A stretch of DNA of 64,000 bases from Sacculina carcini. Its lineage: Eukaryota; Arthropoda; Thecostraca; Sacculinidae. Within the stretch, counting starts at the first letter, position 1, and each line of letters starts with the position of its first letter. The DNA lies in contig OU696580.1 in assembly GCA_916048095.2 (NCBI GenBank), positions 3,719,202-3,783,201 on the forward strand, in the 5' to 3' direction. The notes beneath the pieces are model-generated. The model searched no databases, had not been told where the DNA came from, and saw nothing but the letters and a program-made list of their open reading frames with translations. The position numbers and the translations under genes were made by a program. Positions 30,873-41,711 of this stretch are shown here, piece by piece.

Positions 30873-32456
30873 TAGTGATGCAAAAAAAACCGTTTTTTTT
30901 TGTTTCGTTTTTTTCCAAAAAAAACATGTTTTTTTATTTTTTTTAGTTTTTTTTTGTTTTTTTAGAATTAGCCCCAATTGTCATCGGATGCTGGATTTTA
31001 GTACATAGAAATGAGTTCAATTGATGTTTTGTACATATTTACGTGTCTTATTTCAAAGATAATTTGATAATAGTATAAAAAACAAGAATATTTATCAATA
31101 AATACCTCAGGAGACTGTTTGAAAGTGCATCCGGGTCCGGTGGTTTAGGTTTTTTTCATTGAGAAAACCCATATTTTTACAGATGGTTTTAATTATGTGG
31201 ATATTTGAAAAAATTTGTCAGCATAACAAAAAAAATTCATTGAATAATCATGTTTTTTTATATAAAGAAACCAGGTTTCTTATGAAAAATGCAATGATGT
31301 TTTTCAAACTGGTTTTAAATTCGTTTTATTAATGTATAGGTCCAGAAAATCTTGTCAGCAGAATAAGACAAGCTAATTGGTTGGTCAAGTGTTTTTTTTG
31401 ACAAACGTTCATTCAAACTAACGCTTTTTTAATGAAACAATGTTTTCTAAAACAGTATCTATGTAAGATAGATTTGATTGATGTACGTTCAAATACCATT
31501 TGTATAGCAAGTATCCTGCTGGTACGTATAAGCGGCTGGTTAAACCACTTAATTTAAACTGTTCTTTTATACCATGGTTTTCTCAAAATATATTTTTTTG
31601 AAAAACGGTTTTCGTAGATGTAGAGATTGCGAAAAAAATTGGCGGCAGATCAAGGAAAGTTGAACCAAATTAACTGTTTTTTTATTAGTAACCTGTTTTT
31701 AGAACTGGTTTTATGGATGATGGTTTCTTTGATGTAGTTATTTGTATTCAAATACATTCTTGTACATCAAATATGTTTCCTCAGTTGTTTTTTTTCCTAC
31801 ACGAAAATATTGTCCCTTTTTCTGGTCCGTTGCCACTGCGACCCGCTTTTATTTGTAGTCTCATTAGGGATACTAAGCTTGTGTGCATATTCGTAGTATT
31901 TGTGTAAATATTTGCAGTGTTTGTACTCTTATATTTGCAAATAATTAATCTGCTGAATGAAATGATGAAACTTATTATAACCAACGTAGTTAATTTCTGG
32001 AAGGAAAAAGTTAATGTGTAAAAAATAATAAAAAGTTATGCCACCTGTTGTTTTTTTTAAAACAGTTTCAGATTTTAACATAAAAAAACGGTTCTCAAAC
32101 CCTGCCTTCTTACACAATGATTAACTCAATAATTGAATAAAAACTGTACTGTACATAGAAGTGCCGCACAGTACCGTGCAAACAATGATATTAGGGCTTT
32201 CGGACACATTATAACAATTATATTGTGCATATTTAATGATAATTCAATTTGATAGGGTCACTAATAGCATGAATAACCCATGTGTTGATAAAAAGAATTC
32301 ATTTAACATCCCAAATATATCATTTCCATAATTTGAATTCTTTGCATGACTCTTCAAAAAAAACCAAAAAGAACATATTTTTTTGGTCGCGGTTATTTTT
32401 GGCAAAAAAAACGTTTTTTTAAAAAAAAAGTCGTTTTTTTTTAGGTCGCATCTCTA
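30873..32456. mobile_element. 1.58-kb non-autonomous hAT-type element with A/T-run termini
   Basis: Flanked by an exact 8-bp duplication GTTGCATG (30865-30872 and 32457-32464). Ends read TAGTGATGC and (reverse complement) TAGAGATGC, followed on both sides by long A and T homopolymer runs. The interior repeats AAAA(C)CGGTTTT-like and AAAACATGTTTT-like motifs and has no credible reading frame. The terminal YARNG rule and 8-bp duplication place it in hAT. Confidence 0.85.
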
Positions 32457-32464
32457 GTTGCATG

Positions 32465-33513
32465 TGAGAAAAACCTGTCCGCTGGTCGCAAGTCACAGCT
32501 CGATCAACACAACAAATCGGCTACTCATTCGAAAAACATTAAATATAAATGTCAATGAATAATCGAATCATGGAATAGTTGCGTCTAGAAGCAGCAGTCC
32601 AAAATGACACCCCTATCATGAACATTTCCAGTGTAGTTCCTCATGATTCGCAGAGCCCCGCGTCTTTTTCCTTAGCCCACCTCATCCCCCACCCGAGAAA
32701 TCCTGGCGCCGCCACTGCACCCCTACCTTATCGGAAGGGCCCACTCATTTCGCCACACACTACGAAAATTTCACCTCCCCAAGGATGGCTTACGAATAGA
32801 ATGTCGCTAGATGCATGCTTAAAGTGCAAATAATCTACGAAACAGTCCAAAATCCAAACATTTGACACTTTATTAACATATTTTGGGTTTTCTGACAACA
32901 TATTTAGGCACTTTTCGTCACATAATACAAACATAAAACGTCGAAAATTATCACATAAAATTCCCAACTCTAAAAATTACTGAAGTCCATTTGTTCAGTT
33001 TTCGTTATATTTAATTTAAAAACACATTTAATAACAACAACAATTCACTAACAACATATTACAACGACGATAATTATTCTATCCTCCAAACTCCTATCTC
33101 TTCTCCGTGATCGAAATTCGAAGTGAACTCGATTTGAATATTTGTCAATAAATCTTTGTGGATTGTGAATGTATATATTGTTGTATATATGTTGTGTATC
33201 ATTCACACGGTTTGAGTTGAGTCAGCTGACCGGTCAGCTTGTGGTGGTTGGTTGATTTGGTGGTGGTGAGACTATAGCGAGTAGCTACAGAAAAACCAGT
33301 ACTCGCAAACCAGTACGCGTATATATTAGACCGATCATTCAATATATGAATCATATATTGGACCAATCAGAACGCAGAGTGTGAAACACACAGCAAAAAT
33401 AGACTTGTTTAAATATGGCACCAACATTGAATAATGCAAAAGAAAACTGCAGCAAATCACGATAAATACATAATACAACATCACACGAATTTATACTGAA
33501 ACGACAAATTTAT
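32465..33513. other. non-coding interval with a possible small hAT remnant
   Basis: No gene is supported. 32616-32717 is bracketed by exact CACCCCTA octamers (32608-32615, 32718-32725), and its right end (reverse complement) reads CAGTGGCGGCGCCAGG, a hAT-like terminus, but the left end does not match. The right terminus of the outer hAT-like element is at 32972. GCTGACCGGTCAGC near 33225-33240 is a perfect palindrome. Confidence 0.4.
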
Positions 33514-33976
33514 ATCAAAAACGACATTCGTGGCACGAGTATATTATCATCACGAATGTTATTTCCTGAAATACAAAAACACGTAAACGGCAACGGCGTA
33601 TTAGACTCACATATTGATGATAACTCTGGTCGTGACGCACGACCATACATAACTTATCCATTCATCCAATCGTGACATTAAACAGCGAGTGGGTGAATGA
33701 TTCGATTACACAGCAATCAAACTATCTGAAATTGGATTAATGCCATGAGTTATACTATAATACAATTACACACCCATTACTACATTTATATCATATGATA
33801 TAATTACATACACATTACTCACAATAAAATGCCACACACCACCACTAGTGAAACGCACTGTGTAATGACTGTACAGCGACTGGTCAGGGTCGCTCACCTT
33901 GACCCTGGCGCTTATCACTTGGCGCCCTCTAGCGCCCACCGTTTGGACTACGTGCTGAACCAATCGCTACTCTACA
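33514..33976 (-). repeat. 3' LTR of Gypsy-B
   Basis: On the minus strand it starts TGTAGAGTAGCG right after a GGGGGGA purine tract. The far end matches the other LTR up to ATCAAAAACG (33514). Confidence 0.85.
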
Positions 33977-33986
33977 TCCCCCCAGT

Positions 33987-34978
33987 TCACATTTTTGGAG
34001 GACGTGAACTTCCGTATCTCGTTGAGTACACCACGTAGTCCTGCAGATAGGCTGGTGGTCGACGTGCGCGAGCGGGGTGAGAGCGCTCTGCAGACTGCGC
34101 AGGCGGCGGAGATGGCACAGGTGGTGGAGACTGTTCGAGCAGTTGAGATGGCGCAGGTGATGACTGTTCGACCGGTGGCGGTTGTGCCGGTACATCCTGG
34201 CCTGATGACTCATCCCATGTCGGCGCATTGGTCTCCTGGCTGATATTTCCGGGTTGAGCGAGAGCGCCGTCTGCTTGACCGTATCCACGGTGGATAGTTT
34301 CATCTGTGTAGATATCTCCGGACTTTCGCTGTGTTCTGTACTGCCGGACGGGAGTTGGAGATATCGCAATCGGAACAGGTCCTTCGCTGACCGGCTGCGC
34401 TGTCGTTTGTGACACTGTTTTAGATATCTTTGACAAAAACCGCCTATTTCTCAGAGTTATCCGGACAGAACCGTCAATCTTCACCGCGTACTGGTCGTGA
34501 GGCTTGACCTCAACGATAACTCCGGATCTGTCCCAGCGCTTGTGCCTTCCGTTCTGATTCTGGAGCAGCACCACGTCGCCAGTCGAGAGTGGATTCAGCT
34601 TACGAACGCCTTGTTGTAGCTGATCAACCTGCTTGGCAAACCGAACTCTTAAGGCCTCTTCTTGCTTCGACCAGTTGTCGCGCCAAATGGGATGGACCAT
34701 TTGGTTGTCGAACACCTGTGTACCTGGAGACACCGGAAGCAAGTCACGAACATTTCTCCCGAACACGATTTGAGACGGTGACATACCAATCTCCGGGTCC
34801 GGCGTATTTCTGTACTGTAAGAGTGCAGCCGACATCGCTTCTGTGTCTATACCGCCCTGTGCGTTGGTGTGCGACGTCATTAGTCGCTTCATGGATTTCA
34901 CCGCAAATTCTGCTCGTCCATTCGACTGAGAATGATAGGCCGAAGATATTCTGTGTGCAACACCCCGTCGTTGAATGA
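33987..34978 (-). pseudogene. integrase C-terminal half of Gypsy-B
   Basis: Minus-strand translation from KETEELIQRRGVAHRIS through HSQSNGRAEFAVKSMKRL (Glu of the catalytic triad) and VFGRNVRDLLP, then the C-terminal domain (TGDVVLLQNQNGRHKRWDRSG) and a Pro/Gln-rich tail ending at 33987. The first 25 codons of the open frame upstream of 34978 come from the LINE-B tail. The catalytic Asp residues are in the missing part. Confidence 0.85.
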
Positions 34979-35167
34979 GCTCCTCCGTCTCTTTGATTGA
35001 TTGGTTATTGAGTTTTTGGGGTGCACCGGCCTCTAGGACCATATGGCACCCCCCAGTCTGTTGTTAACTAAATTAAACTAAAACTATGCAAATGAACGTA
35101 ATGGAGCGATGAAATAAATAAGCGTGAGGGTGAATGATATGAATATGAAAGTTAGAAGAATAAAAAA

Positions 35168-38100
35168 TCAATAAATAGTTGTAAAAGGCAGAAGCCGTAA
35201 AAATTCAAAAATGCGGCCCTCAATGACCGCCGATTGCTCATGTCCCAAAACCTCGTCAATAGTCCGAACGGATCCAAGACAACGTTGACGCGCCTCTGAG
35301 AATGATGGACATTCCACCAGGATGTGTTGCACGGAGAGACGTGCATTACATGCGCTGCACGTGGGTTCAGGTTGTCCGAGTAGAAGATGGCGATGCGTGT
35401 CGTACGTGTGACCCACACGCAGACGACAGAGCGCCACCTCCTCGGTAATCTTCCGGCGATAAGAGCACATCCAATGTCCGATTTCGGGCTTCACTGCTTT
35501 TAGTTTGTTAGTACCACATTCGTCCCAGGAGAGCTGCCAGCGAGAACGGATAAAACGATGTATAATAGGATAAAAGTCCGAATACGGAATGGGAAAGTTA
35601 AAATAAAATGAATAAAAGTCTCGTTCAGCAGCTCTTTTTGCGGCTCTGTCAGCTCGCTCGTTGCCCAAAATACCAATATGGGCCGGAATCCAGCAGAACT
35701 TTACACGCTTGCCCTGGTGATGGGTGATGTCAAGAGAGATAAAAATCCTCTGTACAAGAGGATGTAAGGAGAAAGACGATAATGGAGTTAAAGCACTAAG
35801 AGAGTCAGATAAAACTAAAAGCAATGAAAAAGAAGATGAGCGAATAAAAACCAGGGCCAGCAGGATAGCGTGAAGTTCAGCCGTGTAAATGGAGGCGCTC
35901 GGTGGCAGCGTGCTCGAGCGGCACGTACCTCCACTTACAAACGCACAGCCCACACCACTGGCCGACTTAGATCCATCAGTGTACACGGCAGTATACCGCC
36001 CGTTAGAAAGAATTCGCTCCAGTGTGCTTGAGCGAAGCACATTGGGCACTGTACGGTGTTTCGGCAGAGCTACTAGCGAGACGTCAACCTCGGGTGTGAC
36101 CGATTCCCAGGGTGACTCCGCCGTGTATTCTTGTATGAGGACGTCGTTAGCACCCATCCCGCATGACTCCAGCAGTGCCCTCATTTTGCTGCAAAACAGC
36201 ACAGAAAACTGAGGTCCTGGAAAGTGCTGCTCAGGCACATGCTGGGAAAATACCACGTCATACGCGGGGTTTTCATGGGTGCTTGCCAGCTTGCAAGAAT
36301 AGCGCATGCCCAGCTCTTGACGACGGAGCGCCAGCGGAGCCTCATCAGCCTCAACAAGGAGACTGACGATTGGCGACGTGCGAAACGCGCCGGTGGCAAT
36401 GCGTATCCCTGCGTGGTGTACGACATTCAACCGGCTTTTTGCTGACTCCGAAGCCAGATCATATACGATGCTTGCGTAATCGAGACGCGACCTGACTAAC
36501 GAGCGGTACAGAAGGAGAAGGGACTGTCGATCTGCTCCATACCGCATGCGGGAAACAGTCTTCAGCACATTCAGTGCCTTTAGACATGTGGTTCTCAGCT
36601 GTGAAATATGGTCGGTGTAGGTCAAACGCGAGTCCAACGTGACCCCTAAAAACCGAGCCGTGCGTTGGAATGAGATAGCACTGCCGTACAATTCCACTTC
36701 CATGTCAGGGCAGGCACCTCGACGGCGGCAGAAGTGTACACCGATCGTTTTGGACGTCGAGAAGCGGAAGCCGTTACGCGTTCCCCAAGTCTCTATTTTA
36801 TTCACCGCCAGCTGCAGTTGACGCTGGACAGCAACAGTGCTGCGGGAAGAACACCATATGGCGAAGTCGTCCACAAATAGAGACCGTCCAATCGACGGAG
36901 GCAAATGATTGTCAATGTCGTTGATCATTATGGCAAAAAGGGTCACGCTGAGCACACTACCCTGTGGAACGCCTTCTGCCTGATCGAAAGAACGAGACAG
37001 GGAGTTCCCCACACGCACACAGAATGTGCGGTGCAAAAGGAAATTGTGTACGAACCTCCCCATGTTGCCTCTGACACCACAGCGATGCAGTTTGCGAAGA
37101 ATACCGTGTCGCCATGTGGTGTCATATGCCTTTTCGATGTCAAAGAATATCGCCCCGACGTGGTGACCTCGCGTGAAACTTTCACGTACGCGAGAATCAA
37201 TGGCCACCAAGTGGTCCAACCTTGAGCGACCCTGGCGAAATCCGCACTGAGCGTCATTGAACAGCCGACCACGTTCCAGATACCATACCAGCCGTCTGCA
37301 AACCATTTTCTCAAACAGTTTGCAGAGACTGGAGGTAAGCGATATCGGGCGATAGTCAGACGGGTGATCGCCCGATTTGCCCTGTTTCATGATGGGTATC
37401 ACGATTGCCCGTCGCCAGGAGGTCGGAAACTGCCCACCATTCCACAGATCATTGAAAACCTGCAGCAAGGTGGACAGCACTGCGGGCGACAGACGTTTCA
37501 GCATGAGGTTGTGCACCTCATCAGGGCCGTCAGCCACATCGCGAAGCGATCGCAAGGCTGTTCTCAGCTCAGATGCAGAATACTCGCTGTTGATTGGCAG
37601 CTGACAGCTGGTGGAGAAATCAACGGGTGATCTCTCGCACTGCTGTTTGATCGCCGCAAAATCAGGGTCGTCTACGTTTGCACGACAGCGCTCCGCTAAA
37701 TATCGGCCAATTTCGTCAGCAACATGCTCCGGATCTATCACGTCCACGCCACTGATATTCAGAGAAGGCAGTGGAGTGGGACGGTACTTCCCAGAGATGC
37801 GCTTTATACGGTCCCATGTGGTGGATATAGGACAATGCCGATTAATGCTGGACACATAGGACACCCACGAGGCCCGCTTCGCCTCGCGAAAGGTCCATCG
37901 TGCATGTGCGCGAGAGTGGCGAAAGCAAAGCATGTTTGCCACCGTGCTGTTGCGCCGGAAGCGACCCCAGTAACGACGTCGCTCTAGCAACGCCGCAGAA
38001 CACGCGTCTGTCCACCAAGGAACAGGACGCCGCCGGGGACGCGATGCCGTACGCGGAATGCTCTGTTTGGCACAGGTGACAATGGCCTCAGTAAAATCTT

Positions 38101-38866
38101 CGACGCTGCGTCGAAGTGTGGGGCTGCCCATGGCTTCCAGTGTCAAGCAATCATAGCGGACCCAATCAGCTCGTTTGAAATTCCATCTCGGTGGACGTGT
38201 TCCCAGCCTAGGTACCTCATTGAGACATATCCATATAGGGAAGTGGTCACCCCCATACAGACTGTTCTCAACGGTCCAGCTCGTGGATGCCTGCAGACTG
38301 GGACTGCACAGACTGAGGTCCAGAGCGGACATGCTTCCCGATGGCATGGTACAATGCGTATATGTGCCTTTGTTTAAAATACCTATGTCTAATACAGTTA
38401 AAATATCCTCCATAATAAAACCACGGCTACAATATGCATCAAAACCCCAAAAAGAGCTGTGATCATTAAAATCGCCTAACACATAAAAAGGGGGTGAGAG
38501 TGAACTGATTAAAAACTCGACGTCAGCCCTTGGGAACGGGCGACCAGGCGGCAGGTACAATGAGCATACACTCACATCCCTACCACCGAGCCAGCACCGA
38601 ACCGCAACCACCTGCAAATCTGACTGAATATGCAGGCGGCGACAGGGTACACTGATGCGAACAGCCAGCATAACCCCGCCATGGGCTATAGTCGAGCTGG
38701 GATTATCATATCTAAAAACATTAAAATCATGAATACTAAGATACGAAGAAGTTAAAAGCTTAGTCTCCTGTATTGCTAAAATCGATGGTTGTCGGGAGTG
38801 TAAAATATGCAGTAAATCATTAAAATTCGGTCTAATACCTCTAATATTCCATTGTAAAATGGACAT
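35168..38866 (-). CDS. ORF2 of LINE-B: endonuclease, reverse transcriptase, RNase H
   Basis: 1232 residues in one frame. Residues 1-220: apurinic-type endonuclease with QETK near 34, GDFN at 131-134, SALDLSLCS near 180-188 and GGDHFP near 205-210. Residues 450-760: RT with SDYRPISLTS, FFDIEKAYDTTW, VPQGSVLS and the catalytic FVDD at 664-667 where YADD is usual. About 980-1100: RNase H with YTDGSKSASG, ELHAILLAL, LSDSLSAL and WIPAHIGILGNERADRAA. About 1170-1190: a CxxC...H...C zinc motif. It nicks target DNA and copies element RNA there. RNase H places it in the I group. All core residues appear present. Confidence 0.93.
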   Translation of the reverse strand: MSILQWNIRGIRPNFNDLLHILHSRQPSILAIQETKLLTSSYLSIHDFNVFRYDNPSSTIAHGGVMLAVRISVPCRRLHIQSDLQVVAVRCWLGGRDVSVCSLYLPPGRPFPRADVEFLISSLSPPFYVLGDFNDHSSFWGFDAYCSRGFIMEDILTVLDIGILNKGTYTHCTMPSGSMSALDLSLCSPSLQASTSWTVENSLYGGDHFPIWICLNEVPRLGTRPPRWNFKRADWVRYDCLTLEAMGSPTLRRSVEDFTEAIVTCAKQSIPRTASRPRRRPVPWWTDACSAALLERRRYWGRFRRNSTVANMLCFRHSRAHARWTFREAKRASWVSYVSSINRHCPISTTWDRIKRISGKYRPTPLPSLNISGVDVIDPEHVADEIGRYLAERCRANVDDPDFAAIKQQCERSPVDFSTSCQLPINSEYSASELRTALRSLRDVADGPDEVHNLMLKRLSPAVLSTLLQVFNDLWNGGQFPTSWRRAIVIPIMKQGKSGDHPSDYRPISLTSSLCKLFEKMVCRRLVWYLERGRLFNDAQCGFRQGRSRLDHLVAIDSRVRESFTRGHHVGAIFFDIEKAYDTTWRHGILRKLHRCGVRGNMGRFVHNFLLHRTFCVRVGNSLSRSFDQAEGVPQGSVLSVTLFAIMINDIDNHLPPSIGRSLFVDDFAIWCSSRSTVAVQRQLQLAVNKIETWGTRNGFRFSTSKTIGVHFCRRRGACPDMEVELYGSAISFQRTARFLGVTLDSRLTYTDHISQLRTTCLKALNVLKTVSRMRYGADRQSLLLLYRSLVRSRLDYASIVYDLASESAKSRLNVVHHAGIRIATGAFRTSPIVSLLVEADEAPLALRRQELGMRYSCKLASTHENPAYDVVFSQHVPEQHFPGPQFSVLFCSKMRALLESCGMGANDVLIQEYTAESPWESVTPEVDVSLVALPKHRTVPNVLRSSTLERILSNGRYTAVYTDGSKSASGVGCAFVSGGTCRSSTLPPSASIYTAELHAILLALVFIRSSSFSLLLVLSDSLSALTPLSSFSLHPLVQRIFISLDITHHQGKRVKFCWIPAHIGILGNERADRAAKRAAERDFYSFYFNFPIPYSDFYPIIHRFIRSRWQLSWDECGTNKLKAVKPEIGHWMCSYRRKITEEVALCRLRVGHTYDTHRHLLLGQPEPTCSACNARLSVQHILVECPSFSEARQRCLGSVRTIDEVLGHEQSAVIEGRIFEFLRLLPFTTIY

Positions 38867-38908
38867 AAAAATAAATATAATAGAATAAAATACATATAAA
38901 TATTCCCG

Positions 38909-40593
38909 TTAAAAAGGCACATATACACTAAAAACCAGGTAGCACAGGTACCTAATCGCATCGCTTGGCCGATCGTCCTCTCTCCGCGTCAGGTGGGGAC
39001 CCACTTGGAGAGGCCGAGAGCTTCCGCTTAGAGGAACTCTCCACCTCCATGGCAGTGGTGGGAGTCGCTCCGTCGTGTGCGGAAGGCGGTGCGTTAGCAA
39101 CCGCAAAGCGCGGAGATGCAGGGATCGCGCTCGCTTTGTGACCGGGAGATGATCGCCGGTCACTCCTCGGCGAGGCTGACTTGACCGAACGGCGGCTCTT
39201 GTGTTGAACCACCGTCCAGTCTCCGGATTTCCTCCGGCTCGGAGACGACCGCTCTGCTGGCTTGGAAGCTTGCTGAGCGGCCGGTTTTTTGCCGCCCTGA
39301 CTAACCGGCATCGCTGCCGATTTGCCAGCACGGTCCGTCGGCCGGTTGACCGGCCGATCGGCGACCTGCTGGGGTCGCCGCTCAGCAGCTTTTTCAGGCT
39401 GCTGGGGAGCGGCCGCCTTGGGCCGCTGGGTTGCGGCCGTCTGAGGCCGCTGGGTCGCGGACGACTGGGACCGCTGGGGTGCGGACGTTGGCGACCGCGA
39501 CACGGCAGCCTCCTCAGGCCGCCGATCAACCGGTGTTGGTTCATGCTCATGTTTTTCAACCTCAGGTACGACCAGCTTCAAGCCCATTCGTCCCGCCAGC
39601 TTCAAGAAGTCTCCCACAGTCAGCTTCTCCAGAAACGAGTCGACAGACTGTGGAGGCTGAGCCGACTTCGTGACGACGCCGAAAAAGGACGGGCCTGATG
39701 GATGCGAGCTGCGATATACAGCACGCGCCTCGCCGAAACTGCAGCGCTGGGCAGCGCGGATAGCCAGAATTTCTTTTTCTTTCAGCCATTACGGGCAGTC
39801 ACGCGACGAGGACGCATGACCGCTTCTCCTGCAATTGACGCAGAAATATTCATTGTCGCAATCAGCAGCGGTGTGCCGTTCGGATGAGCAGCGTCCGCAG
39901 ATCTCAGCACGGTTGCAGCGGGAGCTCGTATGCCCGAAACGTTGGCACCTGTAACATCGCATTGGGCTGGGTACATAGGGGCGGACACGGACACGCTGAC
40001 GGATGTCACCGATCGTGATGTCGTCCGGCAGAACAGCACCGTCAAACGTGAGGAAGAAAGAGTGCGTTGGCACCTCGCTACCCTCACGCCGTCGGACGAT
40101 GCGCTCCACGCGGATGACACCCTGTGATGCCAATCCGTCGCAAATTTCATCGTTATCAACACCCTTTAGCGCACGGCGCACGACAGAACAGAACACCTCT
40201 GGCGTGGTTCATTGTCGAGTGCGCACACGCCGAGATGGGGGTGCTCACCCAACGCTTATTTTCGCCCGTACCTACGCGATAACGGAACGTAGTTGCCTTT
40301 ATCGCGCGGGCTGCTGCCGTCTCAGTGCCGTATTTAACCATCAACGATCCATCACGTTGTCTGTTGGTCTCGACAGGCACGTCGCCAATGTTTTTGAAAC
40401 CGTCCATGCGACGGAACGGGTTCAATGAAGACAGTTTTATTTTCTCATCGGTGCTGGCAAACACCAGCACCATCGGATTCGGAGCAACACGAGTGCCGTC
40501 CTGGTCGTGTCTCAATGTACGACCACCTTTCGGCGGCCGTCGCCGATCGCCCGATGGACGACCAGCAGTTGGGGTGGTCGTAGGTTTTGAAGC
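38909..40593 (-). pseudogene. ORF1 of LINE-B, frameshifted and with a stop
   Basis: Homologous to LINE-A ORF1 with the same three zinc knuckles (CYRCQRFGHTSSRC and following). Relative to LINE-A it has a small insertion near 40172-40182 (GCGCACGACA) that shifts the frame, and a TAA in place of a Glu codon at about 39789 directly after the third knuckle. The downstream part stays open to 38909 in shifted frames. Non-functional unless supplied in trans. Confidence 0.88.
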
Positions 40594-40999
40594 CATGAAT
40601 TGTGTGTTTGTCTCTGCGCGCACGACCACCCACCTCTGCACGGGGCCCTACTGGGGGGACGGGCAGAGCCAGCATGGGATGCCACGCCAGTGGTGGTGCG
40701 CGCTGTACGGGCACCGAATACCCCTGAGCTCGCTGCGAGCTCCGCCCGGTACGAGTCCGCGGAAGCTACAGCGCCGGGCCCGGACCAGTGACCCCCACCG
40801 GTCCATCTGGACCCGGCAGCTGCATCCCCACTGCAAACGGCGGACACTGCACCGGACGGGACCCCCCTCGAGCACCAGGCACCTCACCCTTGACCCTCTT
40901 GAGCCCTATCCGGCCACCCGTGCCGGCGTCGGACCATTCTCCCCACTGTCGAGGCGCCAAACAGCGGCCCCGTCGGGGTTCGACGCGCAGGGGGTCTTT

Positions 41000-41711
41000 A
41001 GGTCAACGTTGATTGACTTCTAAATTGCCAATACGGTTGTACTATTTCTGGCAAGTACTCTCTTGTTGTCGGGAAACCGTGTTCGATGAGTGGCAACAGC
41101 AAACTGAGCACTTCATCTTTATTGGTGGATTTCTTTACTCTATCCCACGTGACGGCGTCTAGTGAACTTATTTTTGATTGCGCCGATGCGACCACAGACG
41201 CCTCCATGTCGTCGTCTGTCCCATGCACACGTATAACATTCAAGTAGTTTTTGTCATAGGGCTCTGTCGCCACATCTTCGCCCGTGGTGTGTGTTCTGTC
41301 TCCCGGGTATCGTGACGTAGTGTCTGCAGCTGGATTACACCTACCTGAAACATGCACAATTGTGTATTTCCACGGCAGAGTTATCTGCTTGATGCGGAAT
41401 AACCTCGGATTTGTAATGTCTCCCAGATCCTGATCTCCCAGTATTTTTGTCAACGGCTTGTGGTCAGTCGTGATCACCAAATCATTACAACCCAATGTGA
41501 AAAAGCGGCTGTCCTCCAATGCCCACGCGACTGCCAGTGCTTCACCCTCTACTGGAGCGTAGCGGGCTTCTGCGTCGCGAAGGAATCTTGGCCCTGCGAT
41601 GGTGATTCGCCACCCGCTTCGACAGCACCCAGGTATAACAGAATTACATCGGCAATGTTTTTGACGAGCCAGTATCCCACGCCGATCTAGGAAAAGTCTG
41701 TACTCAAACAT
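41000..41711 (-). pseudogene. RNase H of Gypsy-B
   Basis: Minus-strand frame with FATQKP-like remnants, ARYAPVEGEALAVAWAL, VITTDHKPLTKILGD, YTIVHVSGRCNPAADTTSRYP and LPEIVQPYWQFRS, the end of RNase H and the linker to integrase. It is out of frame with the RT (break near 41700). Sequence stops where LINE-B begins. Confidence 0.85.

Larger units (their letters stand above)
6875..32972. mobile_element. outer hAT-like element, inflated by nested insertions
   Basis: The left end at 6875 reads TAGAGTTGGGAAGTTTATG. The right end (reverse complement of 32972 leftward) reads TAGAGTTGGGAATTTTATG. They match at 22 of 23 positions through TTTATGTGAT. The flanking octamers are ATAATTAC (6867-6874) and AAAATTAC (32973-32980), 7 of 8 identical, fitting the 8-bp hAT duplication and the YARNG terminal rule. 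After removing the nested LINE, Gypsy and MITE insertions, about 3 kb of original element remains. No hAT transposase is seen inside, so it is either non-autonomous or its gene is the uncharacterised one at 19577-30153. Confidence 0.6.
34993..40991 (-). mobile_element. LINE-B, I-like non-LTR element with intact ORF2
   Basis: About 6 kb on the minus strand. The 3' tail (sense) ends in AATCAATCAA. ORF2 (38866-35168) is uninterrupted and ORF1 (40593-38909) is broken. The 5' end stops at 40991, 5'-truncated relative to LINE-A. It lies between RNase H and integrase of Gypsy-B with loss of target sequence. The nearly identical partner LINE-A and the remnant at 62749 show a family active in recent time. 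Confidence 0.9.
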
